In this document: positions 57,601-63,766 of the stretch, piece after piece
How positions within the stretch are numbered: position 1 is the stretch's first letter
How the letters are laid out: each line of letters opens with the position of its first letter
From: Taishania pollutisoli
GTDB lineage: Bacteria > Bacteroidota > Bacteroidia > Flavobacteriales_D > Crocinitomicaceae
Assembly: GCF_014518315.1 (NCBI RefSeq)
Contig: NZ_JACVEL010000004.1
Location: 124,001 to 188,000, forward strand
Length of the DNA stretch: 64,000 nucleotides
Direction: 5' to 3'
The notes under the pieces: model-generated
Told to the model about the DNA's origin: nothing
Database searches by the model: none
What the model saw: the letters and a program-made list of their open reading frames with translations, nothing else
Program-made: the position numbers and the translations under genes

Positions 57601-57972
57601 ACATTCATCGCCGTTTCCAAATCGGTGAAAAATGTCAGTGGTGACGGTGATCACCGGGATGTTCAATTCCCAGCCTTCTCCGTAGAGCAGACCTTTTACT
57701 TTGGGTTCGTTGCTTCCGAATGAAAAGGAACTTCCCCTGTTCAATTCCAGTGTGTAACCGAGCCCCGAAAGAGTGGATACGCTTCCTAACGGAATGGATG
57801 ATTGATGTCCGCCGGTAAACGTATTGACCTCTCCCGAATAAATTCCTCCGGATAATTTCCCAACTTCACTCACGGAAGGGGATTTCTGACTGTTTTCACG
57901 GCCGCCTGTTAATTGACCATGTACCTGATAACCTAACAAGGTGATGAATAGTAATAGTGCGATGATTTTCAT
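48637..57972 (-). CDS. Giant RHS-repeat protein with zinc-metallopeptidase C-terminal tip
   Basis: 3111 residues. A signal peptide (about 1-19, ending GYQVHGQ) is followed by a long N-terminal region and many YD/RHS repeats ('YDNLGRL'-like, for example 'YQYDGLGRLRTIKI'). The conserved RHS core ends 'DKETGLDYRGARFYDSDVAR' ... 'NYVGGNPIIAIDPDG' near residue 2892. The variable tip of about 219 residues carries H3004-E-x-x-H3008 ('LGHEMQHAYN') and 'EVEEHNAT' 40 residues later, consistent with a zincin (M91-like) metallopeptidase. Such proteins are polymorphic toxins. The signal peptide suggests Sec export and surface delivery. It has higher GC than the defence genes beside it. Confidence 0.88.
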   Translation of the reverse strand: MKIIALLLFITLLGYQVHGQLTGGRENSQKSPSVSEVGKLSGGIYSGEVNTFTGGHQSSIPLGSVSTLSGLGYTLELNRGSSFSFGSNEPKVKGLLYGEGWELNIPVITVTTDIFHRFGNGDECNDNIGASGHNSNTVTTSGYDRSWEGDVFWLEPYVSIPGVGSGRAVFKYVDAVDANCAVFVLNKFSTYVELRFYGTSWVVNVGDGSVYVFEGTIRQFSAPSNKRQHHYNNNATTYSMSDEGTAVVLGNNYPVKEDAINVIEPKIYYNSWYCSRIAHPNYYGQNIIFEYERYGAVNFFQEFQQENYQDVHRSVFVDRSMSYLPDYTTYRDIVLQRVIGSSVDGNTDIIELEYGIDGSLSSNYLLTPGVSGAVATDPMYCSQVVKRYDGTSTNSYSGWHRYPHANRTKGINPEDINEVNPYINPSNNYTREGVTAVASGIPFDHGFLESPRISDGTALVAGDLYEIRTRVTRPSGSDLRNGNGTLDIAVVTNGDATTSYSEPSSTILHTVYNATRGEQIFSTFNMAMKWQMGWGDGVLQTSNLFVMPNLPENFQGFNIQVGPGNSDIDYDYYSNTNLYYTATTPVQTTHRPNALQAYPQLRGQTSLKSSGTIARNFGTGHPWGSMVPVYNHRALVGGSGTGSPASFEELYTGTWSMTAADIVTHGDHHNPTKFNNSVKLQEVELIRHGRTGYMLMGVKQYRMEGEYGGPVTSGKKLVSQKRINYEIKHVNARQNRNYANGNSVSTGSNNSDVILLKSVHEVPLEGNLYASNFGLSDPTVVLTTDFEYTNLLPASGTYSQTTPYVGLVYYALTKYTDNLGGITEIEYYPINAAPTRTYSTVNFNWNCGTYSPASYGVEKSFTMNLAVKYITKRAADYDALTQAFTPSTRRWEYVYDLTKPTFSFKRFELPSDHFRGRYANSYERGYAKVTIYEPALETGERNYTVHEFYGNVNYPYTLPGTTTITDYLYYGKPKSIKTYDHQGKIHQEKLYNYSYTLAFEDGYERPNFYRNQLNRYYQPVTDNYEYRDYYTGDEPTVDIGSTIQTGDAAKWTIAGSVRAIGGTQGYSMEHPKYLPFYFHDKLRTAYTISDVDGNTLATGYVNPAYAFNSYFVKLVSETARTYEDGLTTQLISKPVVVSDPVRNKEPKLPNPFGNGILKPATAFDSLYLDMITNSPSGAAYTALMQSDSLSQQVLGAIGQSDSFTFNQKVDIMANQGGLTNGIWLGILDIATYLTPLQLQRLVLSQPYFTDTIQKKAIAVRLADKSILTAILTHNAYLSDDVVGYITQTPSDWLGASYEDALAAQPHLFTDSLLKVVVEDDKLKWRLLTSVLKHQQPTDDHYQILIDRTELTTASIADLFLNGDGIPSDTTLYYFFTERTTDSATAQAIIDHVARPLPNYLKGHLEITFPLIVFHDWLNWSGYNPLNAYCGNPVSGSRIYIETKTEYEYYEADYRGHAQGKAYELLMGMISSIDEPSTFPKNVPTYSMDNVHIPALRLKYEPSWQVFAKKVTSPHLPGAYQREEYFYLYDLQNRYGRHWANYDVTNYDKYLMAEFWDNSALVDTVVYNEGLNAVYRPYGELPEIPQYEGMVKSREYNMRGIPFQKTSFSRTAADPATVSRSEYYHYDARWNFTDLPGASIERTFTGDTCYVAPSEPSCGCIYENHIFGEYELGLLEQRYPLEDYCYYHMGGDGTGWQYAYWVCPREVDAYACYDGITSAICPEPEGPEYPGGPGGPVAIFPMGEVLSKTLQLRSTFVQVDTVDYLLSGEFNKHKWDRKNYYVAEFGMDSIGPDPIDGFQGKNYRMILPFTSLLSQKVLERNRHTQVALLEDAMGLKTKYHYQKPTYYHYRNTHCNSDVYGTVVYRNTGLPFRVTVGHGRTDSMGTDYTYTDAALVASTTSPLGLKTNYVFDGFNRLTRVSEFDGTNTLVLSEAAYHLWDRGSTSDNFMERAAQNYVEKRIFNSSAPSDYSFTREYADPLGRAAGSVTAYNENGETRFIHSGSIWYDKWDRGIRKFKNISTSATIPSGQTHAIPALQWDYSTSFTESDLERTPKNRAKEAADFGVSITSPLDKTVRKGYAIASNVYTSCELELSGDELRALMTDGNTAGFRFFRVQTLDQDNNKSVVYTNAFGQTIGTISYLNTSEKVITLFVFDNMGNVKKVINPVKLENTYEYNLLGQLYRETTPEAGEKKYLYNKRGQVSLMLDQELWNRMDGSDRAPLYREYRYDAFGRPTEVGFIEGPVYRESTQYGPLHYKTEFYGFLEDDIKYPLCDVPHYDPNPQECAYFDYVFSHSSTQDWLLRYEVTELEDGTPYTPHAPNDVVPVIFATIYPYHDLVQLEKKYVYQNNTGLLNHTESYDLKGHEIQRVAYVYNYRGQISRQETYFNETPQTITDITTVTPAVIEYPAYSMQGLLMHQRVDVNNNGSAELQYFYQYDGLGRLRTIKILDNNGIADNATTISRYAYDDTEGVVNTRIHELDKLLTQTAYSYDERVRLTSIVTKNATINPSSPELMKHLYHYDGNVPFYGGQYIPQSGLSYNGNINGILSSYNFSGVYGSAPSQFNYATVYGYKYDRLNRLTDADGFVGDFVVAAMALGTNPTIAAVQIGDERYTYDKIGNIKELSRTVRHSDPMNTMIVSKAEGWNYYYNGQNRLTQVSGYSGTTTRSYTYDKNGNLLTDSYREIAATEYGRTAYPYYLEADDNEIYYLYSAEDQRMYKKVVTPTETTTEFYLQDVTGKTVALRRKVGSAAATWEYYVNGSEREARIKNVTHNGMIAPQEIEFYLYDHLGNTRIVYEPTYAGGVLELAINYATDYFPYGKVLREYVNTSTGDPEKFLTTQHERDKETGLDYRGARFYDSDVARFLSTDPKATKYPSMSPYNYVGGNPIIAIDPDGKEIIIVGQNGQSHTYTPGMTAPQGAGRDVEDIIMGMNFAHANIPEVRNNLNFLVGLQGEGVNIRSTANFGDVNKFFPPTEQKPGWTDVTFNPNQADVLQNGSSQSPLVSLGHEMQHAYNYFDAMQASYEATTPSEVRAADRKIDANRNPEVEEHNATTKGMEPAIAKYLGQGIRSSYTPPIEINNVGCITCTTPVEPSSEKAKQQIKQANEVFKQNTGN

Positions 57973-58342
57973 GGTAATAGATTGATTTATTATTTGAATT
58001 CCGAAAGCGGAAATAATACGGATGTTTGAAATTTAGGTTGCTCAGATTAGGAAAGTCCCTATGATCTTTTGCCCCTTTTTTTCAAAACAGTTTGTTATAA
58101 TTAAAAAAAAATGTGCCTACTCTCTGTGGTTTTCGGCTTTCCCAAAAATTCCTTGGCACTATACTGCGGAGGAAACAGATTGGATATGATTGTAATATCC
58201 GGTTGATGAGCGCAATATTAAAAATCAATTTGGTTATATCCTAAAAATCCTTTTGCGATTTTTTTGCGATTTTTCGCAAAAAGCAATTTTTGTACGCATC
58301 AATTAATTATCTTCGGTGGGTATTTTTGATAAAATAATGCCC
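57973..58342. promoter_or_regulatory. Control region of the second XRE gene with operator-like palindrome
   Basis: TTTTTGCGA-TTTT-TCGCAAAAA at 58261-58282 is a perfect 9-bp inverted repeat with a 4-nt spacer, 60 bp before the chosen start of the XRE gene. The same TTTTGCGATT sequence occurs again directly upstream at 58251-58260. The rest of the gap, between divergent genes, includes the RHS promoter but no clear TAnnTTTG box was picked. Confidence 0.45.
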
Positions 58343-58708
58343 ATGAAAAAAGAAAATTTGTCCAGTCTCCGCAAGAGAAAAGGCTACTCACAGCAGCAGA
58401 TCTCTGACTTATTGAACATGGATGTTTCCAACTACCAGCGCAGGGAATCCGGGGAGAAAAGTATTTCAATGGATGAATGGCAGAAGTTGGCAGAAATACT
58501 TGAAGTACCCCTCGCTGAAATATACGAAGCCGAAGAAAAGCAGGTAATTATTTTTCAGGATCATGCACAGAATCATCATGGTATAGGCAATACGTATTCG
58601 ATACCTGAATATCTGCTTGAACACCAACTTAAATATATAAGCAGACTGGAAGAGGAGAATGCTAAGTTGCGTGAAATGCTGAACCGTAATACGGATAACA
58701 ATAAATAA
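58343..58708 (+). CDS. XRE-family HTH regulator
   Basis: 121 residues from ATG 58343 (MKKENLSSLRKRKGYSQQQ). The frame can be extended to a GTG at 58316, but that adds nine residues without family support. The HTH is at about residues 5-58, with 'DVSNYQRRESGEKSISMDEW'. The C-terminal 'IPEYLLEHQLKYISRLEEEN' is a coiled coil, probably a dimer handle. It points towards the recombinase and is flanked by an operator-like palindrome. It may control the recombinase region and itself. Confidence 0.87.
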   Translation: MKKENLSSLRKRKGYSQQQISDLLNMDVSNYQRRESGEKSISMDEWQKLAEILEVPLAEIYEAEEKQVIIFQDHAQNHHGIGNTYSIPEYLLEHQLKYISRLEEENAKLREMLNRNTDNNK

Positions 58709-58789
58709 ATACAATAATATCATTTCATAGTTAGTTAAGGCAATCGTAGTCCCGTTCTTGTCCTAAAATAGTTTTACAATCCATTTATT

Positions 58790-59145
58790 GACCATTCCGC
58801 CCTCAAATGAGGTGGCAGTTATAAAATAATTCTATCTTAAAATTGAATGTTTGCCCGTTATGACCCTAAAACAGCGGTCACTTATAAATAAATCCCTAAC
58901 AATATCCTTTTTTTGACCGTTCTGACCGCAAATAGATGGTCAGTTATAAATTAATTCAATCTTACAATTGAAAAACCGCCCGTCGTGACCTTAAAATGGC
59001 GGACATTTAAAAATAAATCCCTCACAATATCCACTTTTTGACCATTCCGCCCATAAATGTGGGGGCAGTTGTGAAATATTCAATGCTCGGAGTAAGTGTT
59101 GACCGTTTTGACCACAAAATAGCGGTCATTTATAAAATAATTCGG
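58790..59145. repeat. Tandem array, 125-bp period, with co-varying hairpin arms
   Basis: Four A-type units start at 58790, 58915, 59040 and 59101, and two B-type units at 58862 and 58987. The first three A units, and the B units, are exactly 125 bp apart. Each unit begins GACC and contains an inverted repeat, such as TGACC...GGTCA at 58861-58880. Arms change together between units (TGACC/GGTCA becomes CGCCC/GGGCA). Units are not identical, so the array is old or under selection for structure. Confidence 0.75.
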
Positions 59146-59305
59146 TTGTCTTCAAAATACTTTAAGTGATTATCAAGAAATAATATTCATAAGAATGGTT
59201 ACTAATCACGTCTTTTATATCTTACTTCGAAGACAGAAGGTTAGCCTAATAAGTGATAAAGATTATTTGAAATTTCGACTCTGACTCAAATATAATAGAA
59301 GAAAT

Positions 59306-59510
59306 ATATCGGTTCATCGTATCGGGATATGAAATTCGTCACATCGAAAAATCAAGTTTATCGAAAATGAACCGAATCGAATCCGAATCGAAATAATTCA
59401 GATAAAAGAGTTAGACTGTCAAAATACATCGGCTCATCGTATCAAAAGATAAAATTGGTCGTATCGAAAGATCGAATTTATCGAAAATTAGCCGAATCTA
59501 TTCCGTATCG
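59306..59510. repeat. Pair of 85-bp repeats exactly 120 bp apart, with compensated stem
   Basis: 59306-59390 and 59426-59510 align without gaps at about 79 percent identity. In copy A, TCGGTTCAT (59309-59317) pairs with ATGAACCGA (59367-59375). In copy B the arms are TCGGCTCAT (59429-59437) and ATTAGCCGA (59487-59495). The T-A pair in A is replaced by C-G in B. After copy B, CCGTATCG (59503-59510) and CGATACGG (59527-59534) form a further perfect stem. Confidence 0.65.
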
Positions 59511-59991
59511 GCGCTGAATCGGTATTCGATACGGAAATTGACAAAATACTATAAAGAGAATAGTGTCATGATTCGTCAATAATAAGTAACCACGTAAATG
59601 TAAAAACCAGCTATCGAACCATACAGCTCAAACCCTTGTAAGTCATCAGTATTTTTCAATAATAAAAATAACTGCCCGGTTTTATTGTTTAATTAAATTT
59701 CTTAAAAACAACTTGTTAATAAGTATTTGACCGTTTAATAAACTATTAAAGGGGCGAATAATAATTAATGATTTTTCAAAAATGCGCGTTACATAAAGAG
59801 ATGATTGATCAATCGCAAAAAGAAATATCAAAAACTAAATTCAATATACTTTAATCTCTTTGTTAATAGAGGGGTTCAGCATTTTTAAGAAATTTTAATA
59901 AAAAATACGTGGGTCGGAGTTTAAAAAAATTTCGTAATTGCAAAATCCAATCACATGAAAACGGATAAAATAAGTAACAGAAAACACGTAA

Positions 59992-60273
59992 ATGCAAGTG
60001 AATATACAACATACAGCGCAATTTGTATGCTTCATAGTAAAAAGGGGAATAACACTAAAACTGTTCCCCATGTGTGCGTTTGCTAAACATCGTATTGAGC
60101 AAGCAAAAGAACGTTTGCGAAACAAACTCACATACGAGTATATTACTTCACTTCCAAAGTACAAAAACATCACACGCAAACAATACGAAAAGTTAATAGA
60201 TATTATTGAACCCGTGTGTTTGGTTTTGTTGGAAACGGTTATCAATTCTAATCAACTAAAGAATCATGGATAA
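59992..60273 (+). CDS. Small basic protein preceding the recombinase
   Basis: 93 residues, or 67 if translation starts at the internal Met codon 60070. The C-terminal part, 'HRIEQAKERLRNKLTYEYI' and 'KYKNITRKQYEKLIDIIEPV', is charged and helical and could bind DNA. Its stop overlaps the recombinase start by eight bases, so the two are co-translated. This is the position of a recombination directionality factor in many elements, but no family match is visible and the role is inferred. Confidence 0.5.
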   Translation: MQVNIQHTAQFVCFIVKRGITLKLFPMCAFAKHRIEQAKERLRNKLTYEYITSLPKYKNITRKQYEKLIDIIEPVCLVLLETVINSNQLKNHG

Positions 60274-61852
60274 ATTAAGTGTGTTTAAGCAATTTGCACC
60301 CAAAGCAGAGGAACAAAATCAAACAAAAAATGCAGTTATATATACCCGTGTTTCTCACTCTAAACAGGAAGATAACACCAGTTTGGAAACACAGCTAAAG
60401 AACTGCAATAAGTATGCAGAGAGCAATGGTTATAATATTGTTTCATATTTTGGAGGAAAGCATGAATCTGCAAAAACAGATGAACGCAAAGAGTTTGGAA
60501 AATTACTTTCGTTTGTGAAGCGTACGAAAAGCGTAACTACAATTATTGTGAATACGTATGACCGATTTTCCCGAACGGGTGCAAGCGGAATCCAAATTGC
60601 AGAAGAACTGCAAAAGAAATATAAAGTTACAACCCTTTCCGCTTCGCAGGGGATTGACCCGACCACCATTTCAGGAGAAGTGCAGCGTAATATTATGCTT
60701 ATTCTCGGACATTGGGAAAATCTGAACCGAACGGAAAGAACAGTAAGCGCAATGCGTGAATTGATAACAAAGGGATACACTCCGTACTCCATTCCACGTG
60801 GTTATGTGAATCTGAACAAAGGAGGAAAAGCGGTTGACCAAAAAATTGTATTGAACGAAGAAGGGAAACTATTACGTAAAGCGTTTCTATGGAAAGCTGA
60901 AAAGCAAATGCGGAATTGTGAAATCCTTACACGGTTAAACGCAATGGGGTTGAAACTGGATGACCGCAGAATAAGCGAGATATTTGCAAATCCGTATTAT
61001 TGCGGGATCATTGTTTCTAAGTTCATTCCGGGAGAAGCTATCGAGGGGAAACACGAACCAATGGTATCGAGAGAGGTTTTTCTGAAAGTAAACAGCATTG
61101 TTGCAGATACCCGAAACCATCCCGTTTCCCACAAAGAAGAAGATGAAAATTTACCGCTCAAGCGTTTTGCGTGCTGTTCTGAATGTAATGCACCGTTAAC
61201 AGGGTTTATTGTGCGTAAAAAGAATCTTTGGTATTACAAATGCAGAACAAAGGGGTGTAACTCCAATAAGAGTGCAAAACAGCTTCACGAACAATTTAAA
61301 ATGCTTCTTTCAGCATTTGAGATAAAAGAAAGCGAAACGGAATTGATTAAAATCGGAATTACTGAAATGTACAGCGCAATTTTTGAAGAAGCAAACGAAA
61401 ATCAAAAATTGTACAAAGCGAAAATTTCGGAACTGAAAAAGAAGATTGAGAGCGCGGAAGAAAATTTGGTAACGGGTGTAATTGACCGAAAAATGTTTGA
61501 CAAATTCAGTTCAAAATTCAATGTTGAAATCGTGGAATTAGAAAACCAGCTTGCAAAATTCAACAGGGGGAGTTCTAACCTTGAAAAGTGCTTGAATACT
61601 GTTGTTAAATTTTGCAGAAAACCCTTGCTGTGGTGGGAAAACGCACAAGTGGGAGAAAAAATGATTCTGCAAAATTTGTTATTTCCAAGCGGAATTATCT
61701 ATGACCGAAAAAATGACCGAGTTCTAACTGAACGTATAAACAGCTTTTTTGCTCCAATCCCTAAATTGGTGGGAGTTTTGAGAGAAAATAAAAACGGGGA
61801 AAATACTATTTTAAGTACTTTCCCCGTTAGAGTGACCCCGGCAGGATTCTAA
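60266..61852 (+). CDS. Large serine recombinase (island integrase)
   Basis: 528 residues. Resolvase catalytic domain at about 22-170: 'AVIYTRVSHSKQED' with catalytic Ser30, and 'VNTYDRFSRTGASGIQIAEEL' (shown as family segments). A recombinase domain follows ('YTPYSIPRGYVNLN', 'NPYYCGIIVS'), then a zinc ribbon ('CCSECNAPLTGFIV' and 'YYKCRTKGC') and a coiled coil (about 370-440). The last codons (VTPAGF then stop) are read from the 3' end of the tRNA-Arg gene, which indicates insertion at that tRNA. Serine integrases that sit at one end of an island catalyse its integration and excision. Confidence 0.9.
   Translation: MDKLSVFKQFAPKAEEQNQTKNAVIYTRVSHSKQEDNTSLETQLKNCNKYAESNGYNIVSYFGGKHESAKTDERKEFGKLLSFVKRTKSVTTIIVNTYDRFSRTGASGIQIAEELQKKYKVTTLSASQGIDPTTISGEVQRNIMLILGHWENLNRTERTVSAMRELITKGYTPYSIPRGYVNLNKGGKAVDQKIVLNEEGKLLRKAFLWKAEKQMRNCEILTRLNAMGLKLDDRRISEIFANPYYCGIIVSKFIPGEAIEGKHEPMVSREVFLKVNSIVADTRNHPVSHKEEDENLPLKRFACCSECNAPLTGFIVRKKNLWYYKCRTKGCNSNKSAKQLHEQFKMLLSAFEIKESETELIKIGITEMYSAIFEEANENQKLYKAKISELKKKIESAEENLVTGVIDRKMFDKFSSKFNVEIVELENQLAKFNRGSSNLEKCLNTVVKFCRKPLLWWENAQVGEKMILQNLLFPSGIIYDRKNDRVLTERINSFFAPIPKLVGVLRENKNGENTILSTFPVRVTPAGF
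61793..61828 (-). terminator. Terminator of tRNA-Arg, lying inside the recombinase gene
   Basis: AACGGGGAAA (61793-61802) and TTTCCCCGTT (61819-61828) form a perfect 10-bp stem, followed on the reverse strand by TTTTTATTTTC. It stands 5 bp beyond the tRNA 3' end, so the same DNA encodes the end of the recombinase on the other strand. The island thus supplies a new terminator for the tRNA it interrupted. Confidence 0.8.
61832..61848 (-). repeat. Right attachment-site candidate at the tRNA-Arg 3' end
   Basis: GTGACCCCGGCAGGATT covers the discriminator side of the acceptor stem and part of the T-stem of the tRNA gene. It equals 28834-28850 over all 17 bases; identity stops at once on both sides. 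It marks the right edge of the proposed island. Confidence 0.7.
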
Positions 61853-61906
61853 CCTGCAACCGCTGGAGCCGAAATCCAGTGCGCTATACAGTTGCGCCAC
61901 GGAGCC
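61833..61906 (-). tRNA. tRNA-Arg (anticodon TCG)
   Basis: Reverse-strand cloverleaf of 74 nt without CCA. The acceptor stem is GGCTCCG with CGGGGTC (two G-U pairs), the D-stem GCGC/GCGC, the anticodon stem CTGGA/TCCAG with loop TTTCGGC (anticodon TCG, reading CGA/CGN), and the T-stem GCAGG/CCTGC with loop TTAGAAT. The anticodon was read as bases 3-5 of the 7-nt loop. The 3' end is the integration point of the island. Confidence 0.9.
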
Positions 61907-61971
61907 TGTTGGTGTAAAACAACTGAAATCTAAAATGACCGTTGAATTACAAAACCGCTGTTAGCGGGCTA

Positions 61972-62003
61972 CAAAGGTAATATTATCTTCCCGTTTTTGC
62001 AAA
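61972..62003 (-). promoter_or_regulatory. Promoter of tRNA-Arg
   Basis: On the reverse strand TTTG (62000-62003) and TACCTTTG (61972-61979) are separated by 20 bp, matching the Bacteroidota housekeeping consensus TTTG-N19/20-TAnnTTTG. The -7 box is about 65 bp before the mature tRNA. A small hairpin (61955-61967, CCGCT-GTT-AGCGG) lies in the leader. Confidence 0.72.
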
Positions 62004-62081
62004 TCTGATTAAATTAAATGTTAATCTCATTGGAAACTATTCTTTTTTTCTTTAATTTCATCTGTACTATACTGTAACAAT

Positions 62082-62282
62082 ATGAAGAACATTCGAAGGT
62101 TTCAGCGGGTAACATTTGTCAGTTTTGTAGGCCTAAACTCCATTGTTTATACCGAAATGGCAGAGTTTCCCATCAACGAACAAGTGATCCTGATCATTTC
62201 TGTCGTTGCCATTACAACAGGTCTGGTACTGCTTTCCTCCCTTTTTAGAAAAAAATCTACACGTAACCAACTCAACCCTTAG
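62082..62282 (+). CDS. Small membrane protein of unknown function
   Basis: 66 residues with one or two hydrophobic segments ('VTFVSFVGLNSIVY' and 'VILIISVVAITTGLVLLSSLF') and a basic tail. No family recognised. It ends 11 bp inside the convergent psd gene. It could equally be a chance frame, so confidence is low to moderate. Confidence 0.45.
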   Translation: MKNIRRFQRVTFVSFVGLNSIVYTEMAEFPINEQVILIISVVAITTGLVLLSSLFRKKSTRNQLNP

Positions 62283-62943
62283 ACAGTTCGCCGATTTTTG
62301 TCAATTTTGACTTGACAACATCCCCGATCTTCACATTGATGGTTGCGTCCAACGGCAAAAACAAGTCGATGCGTGAACCGAATTTGATAAACCCGAATTC
62401 TTCTCCGGTTGTCACGTGTTGGTTTTCTTTTACGTAATAACAAATTCTTCGCGCCATTGCTCCGGCAATCTGGCGAAACAATACCTCTTGCCCGTTGGCA
62501 TGTTGTGTCACAAACGTAGACCGTTCGTTGTCCGTGCTGCTTTTCGGATGCCATGCTACCAGGAACAATCCTTTGTGGTATTTCACGTACTTGATGATTC
62601 CCGAAATAGGGTTGTAATTCGCATGCACGTTCAAAGGTGACATAAAAATGGAAATCTGGATGCGCTTGTCCTTGAAATATTCTGTTTCTTCCACTTCTTC
62701 AATCACAACGACTTTCCCGTCAGCCGGACATAAAATGTCAAATTCTCCGAACACCGCTTTTCTGTTCGGAATTCGGAAAAACTGGATGATGAGGTACAAT
62801 AAGACCATCAATCCCAACGACAGGATAACGTACAACCACAACCAACCCAGGGTGCGGTACAAAAAGAAATTTCCAACTTGCAACAGAGTTACGGAAAGAA
62901 ACCCGATCAGCATGATTAAATAACCTTCTCTATGAAATGTCAT
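62272..62943 (-). CDS. psd: Phosphatidylserine decarboxylase (PSD-A type)
   Basis: 223 residues. Two N-terminal transmembrane helices are followed by 'DILCPADGKVVVIEEVEE', 'ISIFMSPLNVHANYNPISG' and the self-cleavage region 'GFIKFGSRIDLFLP', where the Gly-Ser bond in FGS gives the pyruvoyl cofactor. The length fits the short PSD-A subgroup. It makes phosphatidylethanolamine from phosphatidylserine at the inner membrane. It is 5 bp after cdsA, and the pair is a lipid-synthesis unit. Confidence 0.9.
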   Translation of the reverse strand: MTFHREGYLIMLIGFLSVTLLQVGNFFLYRTLGWLWLYVILSLGLMVLLYLIIQFFRIPNRKAVFGEFDILCPADGKVVVIEEVEETEYFKDKRIQISIFMSPLNVHANYNPISGIIKYVKYHKGLFLVAWHPKSSTDNERSTFVTQHANGQEVLFRQIAGAMARRICYYVKENQHVTTGEEFGFIKFGSRIDLFLPLDATINVKIGDVVKSKLTKIGELSKG

Positions 62944-62947
62944 ACTC

Positions 62948-63766
62948 TTAATTTAAATATACATACAACTGATGCCACATTACAAAGAACGGGATCGCAA
63001 AAAATGAAGCATCAAAACGATCTAAAATTCCACCATGTCCCGGCATGATGTTACCCGAGTCTTTTACACCCAGGCTGCGTTTGAATAAGGATTCCAGCAA
63101 ATCTCCATAGATGGCGGCCGGAACGATAAACAAGACCGATACAATCCAGAACAATTGCCTTTCCGGATCAAATAATGTGCTGAGTGCAAAAGCCATTAAC
63201 AGCGTGAAAAGAATTCCTCCGATGGTTCCCTCCCAGGTTTTTTTTGGTGAAATGCGCTCGAATAATTTTGTTTTTCCGAAAAACTTGCCGCTCAAAAAAG
63301 CAAACGTATCGTTGGTCCAGATCAGGAGAAACATTCCAGCCAGCAACGGAAAAGAATGCTGATCGGTTAAGTGAATTGAAATGGCTAACAATAATGGCAT
63401 GCAAACATACACAAAACCAAATAGCGATATGCCGATATTGATAAGTGGTTGTTCTTTCTTTCGCCAGAGTTCCGTGCTGCACCAGATAAATACCAGGCAG
63501 AAAATGACTTCATACGCCCAGGGAGCGTAAGCATATAACTTCAGAATATATAAGCTGCTGATGAGCAATGAAAATACGGTATTGAGTTGCCAGTTGATGG
63601 TAATGCTGTTTGCATGTTGCACGAGTTTTCCATATTCTGCAATTCCCAATGTTGTAAACAGAAACAGGATGCCAACTGTATAAACAGGATTTTCCAGGAA
63701 CAATGGTACAAGTATCAGGCTGATAAATACAGCTCCGGATAATGTCCTGACTAAAATATTGTTCAT
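62948..63766 (-). CDS. cdsA: Phosphatidate cytidylyltransferase
   Basis: 272 residues with about seven transmembrane helices. The C-terminal CDS signature is complete: 'SLFKRSLGVKDSGNIMPGHG' followed by 'GILDRFD'. The enzyme makes CDP-diacylglycerol from phosphatidate and CTP, the precursor for phosphatidylserine. It precedes psd with a 5-bp gap and fits the same pathway. Upstream of 63766 nothing coding is supported to the window end. Confidence 0.93.
   Translation of the reverse strand: MNNILVRTLSGAVFISLILVPLFLENPVYTVGILFLFTTLGIAEYGKLVQHANSITINWQLNTVFSLLISSLYILKLYAYAPWAYEVIFCLVFIWCSTELWRKKEQPLINIGISLFGFVYVCMPLLLAISIHLTDQHSFPLLAGMFLLIWTNDTFAFLSGKFFGKTKLFERISPKKTWEGTIGGILFTLLMAFALSTLFDPERQLFWIVSVLFIVPAAIYGDLLESLFKRSLGVKDSGNIMPGHGGILDRFDASFFAIPFFVMWHQLYVYLN

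Larger units (their letters stand above)
58709..59991. other. 1.28-kb non-coding region between XRE regulator and recombinase
   Basis: No protein gene is supported here. It contains the 125-bp array, the 120-bp-offset repeat pair, and an AT-rich leader before the small gene at 59992. Such a region next to an integrase is a likely place for recombinase binding sites, an excision region or a structured RNA. Confidence 0.5.

Noticed and set aside
58790-59145. Possible CRISPR array
   Set aside because: Repeats diverge from unit to unit, units are 53 and 72 bp with no constant repeat and spacer, and no cas gene is present.
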